Shown one piece after another: positions 44,301 through 53,343 of a stretch of 64,000 bases of DNA. The notes beneath the pieces are model-generated. The model was not told the DNA's origin. It searched no databases and saw only the letters and a list, made by a program, of their open reading frames with translations. The stretch lies in assembly GCA_946811185.2 (NCBI GenBank), contig OX328105.1, positions 51,770,845-51,834,844 on the forward strand, given 5' to 3'. Source of the stretch: Hippopus hippopus (Eukaryota; Mollusca; Bivalvia; Cardiida; Cardiidae). Within the stretch, counting starts at the first letter, position 1; each line of letters opens with the position of its first letter. A program made the translations under genes and the position numbers.

Positions 44301-47300
44301 AGGTTTGCCGAATAACCGAACATGTGTTCAGTCCGTTTAACTTTAATCTAAACGCCGTCCATCATCAGAATTTACGTTTCTGTTACAACTGTTTACAGGT
44401 TAAGGTGGAGATATTTGATGATGGTAACGAAGTAGCAGAGTTCGAGTTTGACGGCAGCTTGCAGAACGCGACCAGTTTCTTCAACCCGAGGTCTCTTCGG
44501 CGTTCGAGCTTCGATGACATTCCTGACGCCTTCAGTAATTATAGGTTCAGAAAAGAGGACTTTAGTTTTGACGGGTATGTGAACTCTTTATTTACCATTG
44601 ACGACAAAAGAGACTTTTGTGGACAGTGTAGATCAGCATCAGACTGCACAGAACGTGCAGTCTGATCTCTGATCTACACAGTCCACAAATGCATCCCAGA
44701 TTATGACCAAACTGTCTCTTCATCTTATAGCAGCAAAGTATATGTGGCCATTGAAAGACTTTTTTGAGCCATGCTCATGTAAAAGGAGTTAAACGCATCT
44801 CTGTGATGCATTATACCAAGCAAGACATCACATAATAATCGATCCATAAGTTCCATTTTGTCCAGCAACCGGCTGATTCATTAGGTAGAATGGATGGTCT
44901 TTGGACATGCAAAATATTATCCAAAAGCAAAAAGAAAAGGTTTCGACCAAGGTTAGCCCTCGCGGACTGCGTCGATACGTTTTGCAGATGCATTAAGCCC
45001 CCTTTTTAAAGGGCATAACTCATACTGAGTTCACAAAGATAGCAAATACGTTAAAAGTAACTGTACTAAGCAAAGACTTATCGATGCAAGCATATTTCAA
45101 GAACTCTTTGGTGCTTGCTGATAAAGGTTGGACTCTACTAAACATTCTTACACTTCATCTTTATTCTATTGAATATATACCAGTACTTATTGGGGAAAAA
45201 AATACAAATAAGCCATGCCCTGGCAACAGGGGCTTTAATGCATATCCGTGGTGGATTATACCAAGCAAGTCATCACATACCTATGGATCCATAAATTTCA
45301 GCTGGTCTAACAACTAACAGAATCCTTAGTTAAACTGGTCCTTTGACATGCATAAACTTGACAAATAGCAGAAATTTTTGATCAAGACTGCACAGTTCGC
45401 GCATGCTGACATGAGTCGATACTTTTTGCAGATGCATCAAACACCTTCTTCACAGACAAATGTATTCTGTGTGAAATTCTTTCTATTAATTTATCAGTTC
45501 GTAAACTTTTGATACTTGGTTTACTCCAAAAGCTCTTATTTCCGTTTACTGTGACGATGACGGCGAGTCACGTCATTGACGTTGTCTGTGCATGTCATAT
45601 TCCTCGAAGATAGACCTGTACTATGACGCATCCCTATCCTGTACAGGATAACTATTTATACGCGGTGTGTACGGTAAACTAAAACTCTGCCGCTAAAAAA
45701 AAGCAGGAATGAAGAAAATGGCTATAATACTTCCGTGGTGAAATCTAGCCCGTTTTCGCTCAACATTTCTTAAACATTCTATTATTGCAATCTGGAAAAC
45801 TAATTTAAAACAAAAAAAAAATGTTTGCTGCAAATCTTTGTACACAGTTTCTAAATATAGATTTAAGGAAAACCAGGATTTGTGCAGGCTTTTTCCAGAC
45901 TTATCGAAAAAAAAAAATGTGCTGGCGTATACCGGCGCTATTACCAAAGCTTGTAGGGGCTGTGTTTAAAAATGACTGGTGCATAGGTCATAGGGGTCCG
46001 TAGTTTGACTCCTATCACCCATAGACTAAAACAAGGGATTTAACTGTATGCATCCCGTTACTCGCCCCCGGTTACAAGAAAACAACGTATCTTTTCTACC
46101 CCATCAGTTATTCTCCTAATTTTTTCTACAGCTGAGAGCCAAAACATTTTTCTACCAGAAAAACACAACTGTTTGTCAGTGGCTAATGCAGTCTGGCTGA
46201 TACATTCGCTCGAACTTGTAAACTCGCTCAAAAATCTTAGCCATTGACAAGGGTTCGTACATTCGATACTGACGTTCGCGCATATAAACCAATGAAATTT
46301 CTCGTTTCAAACAGTGTCACCGTACTGTCACGTGACAAAAAGGTGTGAGCAGCTGTACGAAATTTCATTGGTTGAATGCACGACTGTTAGTACATATCAA
46401 CCGATGAAATTTCTCGTTCCAAACAATGTCACATGACAGAAGTTGGCTGCAGCTGTTCGAAATAAGAACGTGGATCACAAATTCAACGAATTCTGAGGCG
46501 TTTCGTCGTTATTGAAGATAAAGACTATAGGTCAGTAGTATTTTTAAACATGTTTAAAGGGTGGGTGCCGCTAATGCTGCGTTTCATTGGATCTAAAGTG
46601 CATTTTATATCTTGAAAACGGATGTACGAACCCGTGTCAATGGCGCAGATTTTTGAGCGAGTTTACAAGTTCGAGCGAATGTATCAGCCAAACTGCATTA
46701 GCCACTGACAAACAGTTGTGTTTTTCTGGTAGGAAAATGTTTTAGCTCTCAGCTGTAGAAAAAAATAGGAGAATAACTGATGGGGTAGAAAAGATACGTT
46801 GTTTTTTGTAACCGGGGCGAGTAACGGGCTGCATACAGTTAAATCCCTTGTTTATAATATATAGTCTATGGGTGCCAGGAAGCAAACTACGGACCCCTAT
46901 GGCATAGGTTACATGCTAGCTAGCTACCATGACTGGATGAACCGTACCAGGTAGCGTTGTTTTGAATAAAGGTATAGATCTATTTAATTTTGAAATTCGC
47001 TGAACCGATTGCCATTTTGAAAAGTAGTGCAGTTCTTTACCAATAATGTCCAAATTCAGATAGGCATGTATCTGAATAATGCGACCCAGCAGAAATTAAT
47101 GTTCTCATTTCTATTTACAGCGACGATGACGAGTCACGTCATTGGACGGTGAACAGTCGTCACGTGGGTGACTGCTTGAACGACGAGGGTTGGTTCCAGG
47201 TAATTGACAAGCCCAAACCCGGCCGGGACCGATGTGTCTGTGGGTACGAAAATGTGGCGAAATACCCGGCCATTATGTATTCCAAGAACAAACGGAAAAC

Positions 47301-47816
47301 AAAGTGGAGCGATCGAAGTATGTAGTGGAATTCTTATTTCAACTAACTCATTCAGCGGCCGAAGCCTGGTGTCACATTTCGGTCACACCAAAAATTGATT
47401 TCAGTTTTAATGAAAGTCTTGTGACAAGGCAGTCGCTTCTCTCTCACATCCGAATATTATATCAATCCTGTAACAAATGCCTTTCTTTAACTTTTTAACT
47501 CGCCGCGCAAGAAAATTTTGACATCTCGCTCGACCGTCGGTCTCGCGCGATATCAAATTTTCTCACGCGGCTTGAATCAAATTAATGCATCCGGAAAGTC
47601 GCTACAGCATAATATTCCGTATATATCCATTTCCATTATCTCTTTCCAGGAAATGTAGGGTATGCCGATTTGATGCAGGTATCTGTAAGTCACAAACCCT
47701 ATGCTGCGCCCCCACCGGCTGCTCCTACCGCCCAGACCGCTCCCATACCTCACTTCCGTACAGTGGTACAACAGTCCGGGCCGCCCACAGCCCAGGGCAT
47801 TTGGTTCGAAACATAG
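41367..47816 (+). CDS. Secreted protein paralog 2, five exons, unrecognised family
   Basis: Exons 41367-41454, 43552-43721, 44399-44574, 47121-47317 and 47650-47816 encode 265 aa with phases 1, 0, 2, 1. Exons 2 and 3 have exactly the lengths of paralog 1 (170 and 176 nt). Residues 1-20 (MKILVLSIVLLSALCGVQSG) are signal-like. Exon 2 (30-86) starts EDEWEPVYRIYSGDDW. Exon 3 (87-144) carries VKVEIFDDGNEVAEFEFD, sequon QNATSF and RSLRRSSF. Exon 4 (146-210) carries HWTVNSRHVGDC, DEGWFQVIDKPKPGRDRCVC and NKRKTKW. The tail begins NVGYADLMQVSVS and is proline/alanine-rich, unlike the glutamine tail of paralog 1. Mature protein probably extracellular, with a three-cysteine pattern; biochemical role unknown. 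Confidence 0.85.
41460..42400. other. Intron 1 of secreted gene 2, nothing recognised
   Basis: AT-rich intron. No domain, clear palindrome or repeat family identified. Confidence 0.4.
42402..42665 (+). mobile_element. MITE family B
   Basis: AATGAGCCATACTCTGTG to GTCAGAGCATGGGC. Core CAGCCTGAGCCGTTCGCGCA is mispaired. A half copy of family E (TATTCAACAACCTTACTAG) follows at about 42690-42770. Confidence 0.55.
43046..43345 (-). mobile_element. tRNA-derived SINE, family 1, diverged
   Basis: The body order is conserved on the minus strand (CGGCCATTGCACCTATTCAT, CGCATTGACCTCTATCAATC). The B box is eroded (GGGTATTCAAACCGGCGACC). Confidence 0.5.
43382..43512. repeat. Family E palindrome, 40 bases before exon 2 of secreted gene 2
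   Basis: GTATTCACCGACCTACGTC at the left and GAATGGTTGAGGAATAC at the right. The middle, AACTTCTGATTGGCTGAAAC, lacks part of the left arm. Confidence 0.5.
44028..44215. mobile_element. Possible mariner remnant
   Basis: GAGTGTTCCGGAAGTTCGTGG looks like a mariner terminal repeat. No opposite end or transposase was found, so this is tentative. Confidence 0.25.
44618..44687. repeat. Family D hairpin, 44 bases after the exon 3 donor
   Basis: TGTGGACAGTGTAGATCAGC, CAGACTGCACAGAACGTGCA and back to CACAGTCCACA. Arms are well paired, with mutated outer bases relative to GCGGACGG. Confidence 0.7.
44763..45465 (-). mobile_element. Two reverse MITE family B copies
   Basis: 44763-45024 (TTGAGCCATGCTCATGT to AGGGCATAACTCAT) and 45209-45465 (TAAGCCATGCCCTGGC onwards). 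In both, the GC hairpin is eroded to GCGGACTGCGTCG or CAGTTCGCGCATGCTGAC. Confidence 0.55.
45470..45980. other. Intron sequence, nothing recognised
   Basis: The phrase TGACGATGACGGCGAGTCACGTCATTG at 45550 echoes the start of exon 4 (47121), suggesting a small partial duplicate of that exon. Otherwise AT-rich. Confidence 0.4.
45989..46901. mobile_element. Foldback element with about 280-bp arms and 8-bp target duplication
   Basis: Ends CATAGGGGTCCGTAGTTTG and CAAACTACGGACCCCTATG are perfect inverted copies. The arms stay alignable to about 46265 and back from about 46620 (for example CTCGCTCAAAAATCT against AGATTTTTGAGCGAG). GCATAGGT occurs on both flanks (45981-45988, 46902-46909). The middle has two tandem units containing CCAATGAAATTTCTCGTTTC or CCGATGAAATTTCTCGTTCC. 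There is no open frame of note. An 8-bp duplication with CA..TG ends would fit P- or hAT-type elements; class uncertain. Confidence 0.8.
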
Positions 47817-48097
47817 AACTTTATAAAAAATTGTGCAACACAAAATGGATTGAAGATACATTGACTCACATCCATACGACGTAATACAATGTCGTTTTGT
47901 GGTTTTTTTTTTTTGTGGAAAAAGAAAACCAGGAAGTTTTGTTTTTTTTCTTTTACAAACTGTAGTTGAAAGTAAGGGGCGTGTCTTCGAAAAACAAATG
48001 CAGCCGCAGACCTGATTTACTAGCAATTGCTATCAAAAATACTGCTACGGGTTTTCTTTAAACATTGTAGCCTGCATGTACAAAGATTATGTAGATA

Positions 48098-48103
48098 AAT
48101 AAA
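48098..48103 (+). terminator. Poly(A) signal of secreted gene 2
   Basis: AATAAA about 280 bases after the TAG, in AT-rich sequence. Confidence 0.5.
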
Positions 48104-48157
48104 TGCATTTAATTCATTAAATGTATGAATTCTTTCTTTGGAACCCTCAATTAGTTT

Positions 48158-48374
48158 TTAACCTTTACCAGACGACAAAATTTTATCCTTGTCCAAATTG
48201 AAAGCATTTGCAGACGACAATGTCAATGTGGCTCAGATGGTGCAAATTTTCTTTTATAGGATAGAAAACATTGTGGAAAAAGGAGAAAATGCTGGTAACC
48301 AGCATTTTCTCCTTTTTCCACAATGTTTTCAAAAGGCTTCTTTCCCAGAGTCGTTAATAGTCGGAAAGAGTTAA
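48158..48374 (+). mobile_element. MITE family A
   Basis: CCTTTACCAGACGACAAAAT left end. Palindrome with TTGTGGAAAAAGGAGAAAAT and its exact complement. Confidence 0.65.
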
Positions 48375-48448
48375 ACTGTCTATGGTACATTTTTCAACGA
48401 TTTATAGAACTCTGCAATATTTTAAAGCATAAAAATGGGTTGAAGATA

Positions 48449-48620
48449 TGAACCATGCTCTGTGAAAATGGTTTGTAATGCATCTTAGAAAAGTGTTGAC
48501 CCATGTCAGCCTGGGCAGTCCGCACAGGCCGACATGAGTCAATACTTTTGCTTTTTGTAAATGTTCTGCATGTCCAAGGACTATTCTATCTAATAATTCA
48601 GTAGCCTGTTAGACAAAACC
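48449..48620 (+). mobile_element. MITE family B, truncated by another repeat
   Basis: ATGAACCATGCTCTGTG start and core GCCTGGGCAGTCCGCACAGGC. The right end is replaced near 48620 by the repeat below. Confidence 0.55.
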
Positions 48621-49130
48621 CGTAGAGGTCCATTAGGTGAAGCTGCATGCCAAATTTGGTAGCCCTAGGCCTTATGGTTAAGAACATGAGGATGTTTAAA
48701 ATTTTCACTATAAAAGCCCATGTACAACTTGTGACCCCCTGGCTGGGGCCAATTTTGACCTCAGGGCTATAATTTGAAAAAAATTTGGTAGAGATCCATC
48801 AGATAAAGCTACATGCCAAATTTGGTAGCGCTGAGCCTTATAGCTTTGGACAAGCAGATTTTCAATGATTTTCAATATTTTTCGGTTTTGTTGCCATGGA
48901 AACCAGAGTTTTTGAAGGAATCAAAGTCTATCAGGTAGTTCTGAAGAGGACCTTACAAGGATCACTTCTGTGAAGTTTGGTAAAATTTGGATACGTAGTT
49001 TCAGAGAAGAAGAGTTTTTTTAATAAAAGTTAACACATGGACGGACGCATGGACAGACGGACGGACACACGACGGACACAGAGCCATGATATAAGCTCGT
49101 TGGCCTTCGGCCAAGGGACCTAAAACATCC
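48621..49130 (+). repeat. Interspersed repeat ending in a GGACGGAC-rich terminus
   Basis: Two internal units (ATGCCAAATTTGGTAGCCCT near 48648 and ATGCCAAATTTGGTAGCGCT near 48811). The terminus ACGGACGGACACACGACGG is followed by ATAAGCTCGTTGGCCTTCGG. A related terminus recurs at 53240-53300. Confidence 0.55.
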
Positions 49131-49279
49131 GTTGTTCAAGAGTGTACAAAGAAATCTTACAACAGATAGATTTATTTACTTTAATATTAATAAGAAACTA
49201 TAAAGCTGTCATATCCTTAATATGGTCCTATAAAATCATGAAAATTGCAATGTAAAATATTTACAGTAGCACTAAAAAT

Positions 49280-49440
49280 TAACTCTTTACCAAGTAATTC
49301 TATGTTCTAAGGACCCTGAAGGAGAAGGCTCTATAAAACATTGTAGGAAAAGGAGAAAATGCTAGTAACCAGCATTCTCTCCTCTTCCCTCAATGTTTCC
49401 TACCCTTTCATATTCCAGGATTTGAGCCACATTTAACCCT
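49280..49440 (-). mobile_element. MITE family A, right part missing
   Basis: CTCTTTACCAAGTAATTCTA, then ACATTGTAGGAAAAGGAGAA and an imperfect complement. Confidence 0.5.
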
Positions 49441-49469
49441 AAGGCTGCTAAACGCGACTCACTGACCTT

Positions 49470-49735
49470 TAGTGTAGATTAAAATCAGACTGCACAGAAC
49501 GTGCAGTCTCCGTATTCACCAACCATTCTTAAGAACATTCTTTGTCTTATTCTTCAGAATTTCGTCATTGTGAAAGTAACAGAACTTCTGATTGGCTAAA
49601 CCATTTGGTTTAGCCAATCAGAGGTTCTGTTACTTTCACAGTCAGAAAATCTTGAAGAATAAGATTCAGAACGTTCTTAAGAATGGTTGGTGAATACAGA
49701 CCAAGGCTGATCTTTGATCCACACTTTCTGATGAG
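49470..49735. repeat. Family E palindrome nested in a family D hairpin
   Basis: Family D halves at about 49472-49510 (CAGACTGCACAGAACGTGCA) and 49700-49735 (GCTGATCTTTGATCCACACT) are separated by a family E copy at 49512-49697. The latter starts GTATTCACCAACCATTCTTA, ends TAAGAATGGTTGGTGAATAC and is almost perfectly paired through AACCATTTGGTT. Confidence 0.75.
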
Positions 49736-49935
49736 GGTGATAGTTCTCCAAAAAATACCTTTGAAACAGCAAACTTTTGGGTTTTTACTATTGGCTTAAA
49801 AGCTTTATTTCACTTATTTAGCAGGATAAGGGATAATATGCCATCTGCAAATTCTTTCAAACTAAACGAGAATTAATTTTGTCATCTGGTAAAGATTTAA
49901 GCCTTTCCGCGCCATAGGCGAAATCAGTGACTTTA

Positions 49936-50003
49936 GCGGACGGCACAGATCAAGATCAGACTGCACAGAACGTGCAGTCTGATCTTTGATCTATACCGTC
50001 CGC
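49936..50003. repeat. Family D hairpin within a larger MITE-like unit
   Basis: GCGGACGGCACAGATCAAGA and its complement. The larger unit may run from TTAAGCCTTTCCGCGCC (49898) to GGTGCTGAAAGAGCTAA (about 50108), an inverted pair. Confidence 0.7.
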
Positions 50004-50513
50004 GTGTGTAGTCAAGCCTATACAATCAAAATCATTGTAAGTTTGAATGGATTGTATTTAGAGCTGTCCAAAGAGGTCAAGTTTATATATTTGGTGCTGA
50101 AAGAGCTAAACATACTTAACACATATACATTTAACATAAACCTTTAGAAACACTGTTGAAAAAATAGGCAAAATTTGATAAAATAATGTTCCCAAAACAT
50201 TTTCGAACAATGTCCTATCCTTACAATAACTATCATTTCTAGCATTCATCCTTTCTGTTCGGTCTGGGAAAGACTTTTATGTTATTCATTTGCTCAAAGG
50301 GTTTTGGGAACAAATTCCATTACCTTGGTTTTTCTCCTTTCTATCGGTTACTAGCACTTTCTCCCTTGGGTTTGGACAAGTCCGAAATTTCTATATTTGG
50401 CAAAGAGTTAAAAACAGTTTTAAACAAAATCAAGAACACATCTCAACATCACTATTTACAAATATGACCCATAATCTTGGTCCCTATTGCACTATTCTTT
50501 ATTATACAAATAT

Positions 50514-50774
50514 ATGAGCTATGCTCTGTGAAAAATGGGCTTAATGCATCTGCAAAAAGTTTCGACCCAGGTCAGCTTGTGCAGTCCACGCAGGCTGACT
50601 GGGCCAACCTTTTTGCTGTTAAATATTCTGCATGTCACAGTACTATTTTACCTCAAAGTTCAGTTGCTTTTTAGGCTAAATGGATTCTATAGATCAATAA
50701 TCATATGATGACTTGCTTAGAACAATGCATCACAGAGATGCATTAAACCCCCCTTTTGACAGAGCACAGCTCGT
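50514..50774 (+). mobile_element. MITE family B
   Basis: ATGAGCTATGCTCTGTG to GACAGAGCACAGCTCGT. Arms GACCCAGGTCAGC and GCTGACTGGG. Confidence 0.6.
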
Positions 50775-51370
50775 ATACAAAACAAGAGCACCACAAGAGG
50801 TTGCTAATGCTCCACTGCAGTTACATTTTAAGTGTAAATTTCCAACTTGAAAAAAGGGAAATAACTCTTGTCACAAAATATTTCCAAATTTACCTGCCCT
50901 TCTTGTATTCCTTAACCTTTAATGGTTCCCCTTTGAGAGATAACAGTTTCCAGCTGGCCTTAATCTGAGGCAAATATCTTCATTTATGACACAGAGATAT
51001 GCGAAAATGTAAATTTTTTTTTGCGAAATGACTCTCGCGCAGATGACGAGTTCTCGGGTTTACCTCAAAGATAGTCTAGCTGACAAGAGCACCTCATTTG
51101 GGTGCCAATGCTTGGCTGCAAGTGCTTGTTTTTAAATGAAAATTTTAAGTGGAAAAAGGGACATAACTGTGTAAAAATACTTTGACTGTTATCTGTTGTA
51201 TGGTTTCCCCTTTTGATAGTTAACAACTTGCCCAAGTTTGAAGTAAATATCTTCTGTAATAACAGAGGTATTGCAAAATGTCCAAGTTTTAGCAGAGAAA
51301 CAATGCAGATTACATGGACAAAGCCAGGGCTACTACAATAACTCGTCATTTTCTACAAAACAGCCAAGCT
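50775..51370. repeat. Two copies of a 'gagcacc' interspersed repeat
   Basis: CAAGAGCACCACAAGAGGTT (50783) and CAAGAGCACCTCATTTGGGT (51085) begin related units. They share AAAAAGGGACATAACTGT-like and GATAGTTAACAACTTG-like phrases. Related pieces lie at 56790-57010 and 57320-57440. Confidence 0.5.
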
Positions 51371-51461
51371 AAAATTAGATCGTAAATGTATACAGTTTAC
51401 TGTCTTTTCACAGCAAACATGGACCTGTGAAAATAAAACTTCAGTAACTTCATGCCAAACC

Positions 51462-51905
51462 TTGAATCCTTTACCAGACAATCCTGTGTTTTAATCACCC
51501 TCAAGCCGAGCCCTGGCAGTGCGATCGGTAGCGTACAGGACTCAAGAACAGAATGTCGCTAGTTCAATCCCCAGCTTAGCCTATTTTTTTCTGAGGATTG
51601 ATGATAGTCATTGCAACAGGATTCATCCCTCTCTCACCACTGATCATTGTTTCGATGATGCTTATGTAGGAAAGCAGTCAGTGGCTTGGATAGAATATTG
51701 TGCAGAGTACTGGGAAAGAAACTCCAGGAGAGCATGGCTAGCATGGCCGCCGTGATATAACTGAAATAATGTTGAAAACGATGTTGCACTATACACTCAA
51801 TCAATAAATTAATAATCACCCCAAATGAAAAAGGCTTGAAAACAATGAAGGAAAAGGAAAAAAATACTAATCACCAGCATTTTCTCTTTTCTCAATTGAG
51901 ACAAG
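51462..51905. mobile_element. Family A MITE split by a family 1 SINE
   Basis: The MITE starts CCTTTACCAGACAATCCTGT and stops at AATCACCCTCAA. A SINE follows (about 51508-51805, + strand, B box CTAGTTCAATCCCC, ATCAATAAATT tail). The MITE resumes at AATCACCCCAAATG. The repeated AATCACCCnCAA is the probable target duplication. Confidence 0.65.
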
Positions 51906-51949
51906 TCTTAAGAGTTTGTAATTTGGTACAGAATTTAACATATATCTTT

Positions 51950-52618
51950 ATCACACAACAAAGTTTCAGGACTGAAGCATTAGCAGATGATAATTATATT
52001 CAAAGAAGTCCAATGATGAAATTTGTCTTTGAAAGGTTACAAAAAAAATTGTTGGAAAAAGAGAACATGCTGATTACCTACATTTTCACCCCTTCCTACA
52101 CTGTTTTCAAACATCTTTTTCTCTCGAGTTCTTAAAATTCAGGACTGTCTGGTAAAGGGATTTAACAGTGGATTTACATGTATTTCATTACAGTATATAC
52201 ATGCATCTTATTCTTAACTCTTTACCAAACGACGACATTTTGGACTCGTTTGAATTGTAAGCATTTGCAGACAACAAATTCATTGTGACTCAAATTATGG
52301 AATTTGTTTCAAAAAGGGTAAATTAAAGTTGTGGAAAAGGAGCCTGGTAATAAGCATTTTTTCTTCTTTTCCATAAATCTTCTCCTAACCCTTTCCCACA
52401 CAATCCCGAGTTTTAACGACCCTGAGTAGAAATGCTATTGAAAACATTGTGGGGAAAAGCAGAAAATGCTGGTAACCAGCATTTTCTCCTTTTCCCACAA
52501 TGTTTTCTATCCTATTAAAAAGAGAAATCGTCATTTCATTTAATTTACATTTAATTCGTTGTCTACAGATGTTTTCAATTTGGCCAAGTCCAAAATTTTG
52601 TCCTATGTTAAAGAGTTA
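51950..52618. mobile_element. Three family A MITEs
   Basis: About 51950-52167 (+, diverged), 52216-52390 (+, shortened palindrome) and 52388-52618 (-), the last with a clean GCTGGTAACCAGC centre. Confidence 0.55.
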
Positions 52619-52619
52619 A

Positions 52620-53186
52620 GCCTTCTTCCTCAGGGTTGTTAAAAGCCAGGATTATTTGGTAAATTGCTAACCAATGCCACTGAGTATGCATAGTTTGAAA
52701 AAAGGTGTTTTATTAAAAAAATACATTTCAGTATCATAATCAGTATCAGTTTCAATAACACCTAGGCCATCATATCTAAGAACTACAGGTCCTTGAGGGC
52801 CTGAAATCGCTCTACTGCCAGTGATTTTGCTTTTTTGCTAGCATACATTATGAATTCATGATGCAAACAGAAAAAACACAAAAATGTTTTCTTGCAACTG
52901 GGCTTGAACCCACTAAGACAGCATAAGTAGGCATGGTGAATTGAACAGTGAAAAATAATGAAGTGCAATTTCTCAAAACTAATTGTTTGGAATCCAGCCA
53001 AATTTGATAGGCTTTCAGAGCGCCTTGTATTAAACAATCCTAGCAAATTTCAAAGAGATGTGACTAATAATGTGGACTTTGTTGAGTAAACAATACTAAA
53101 TCATCAAATGGCTGCTTTTCCTGAATGGTTTATTAGATTTTCTTCACTTTTAATAGAGTTCAATCCCTTAATGAATCAAATAATCC
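52620..53186. other. Intergenic, nothing recognised
   Basis: Contains CTTGCAACTGGGCTTGAACC near 52891, a weak B-box-like phrase, but no convincing element. Confidence 0.35.
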
Positions 53187-53343
53187 TTGCAAGTTTCGCA
53201 AGATCTGGATCGACACTGTGGACTTCATTGCCTAAAGAGTAGAGGACGGACGACGGAAACCATGCCACGACATAAGCTCTGCTGGCTTTCAGCCGGTAGA
53301 GCTAAAAATGTGAAAGATGTGTACATCAGGGGTCAGAACCAAA

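Noticed and set aside
47577..48026. 149-codon minus-strand open frame
   Set aside because: Antisense to the last exon and 3' UTR of secreted gene 2.
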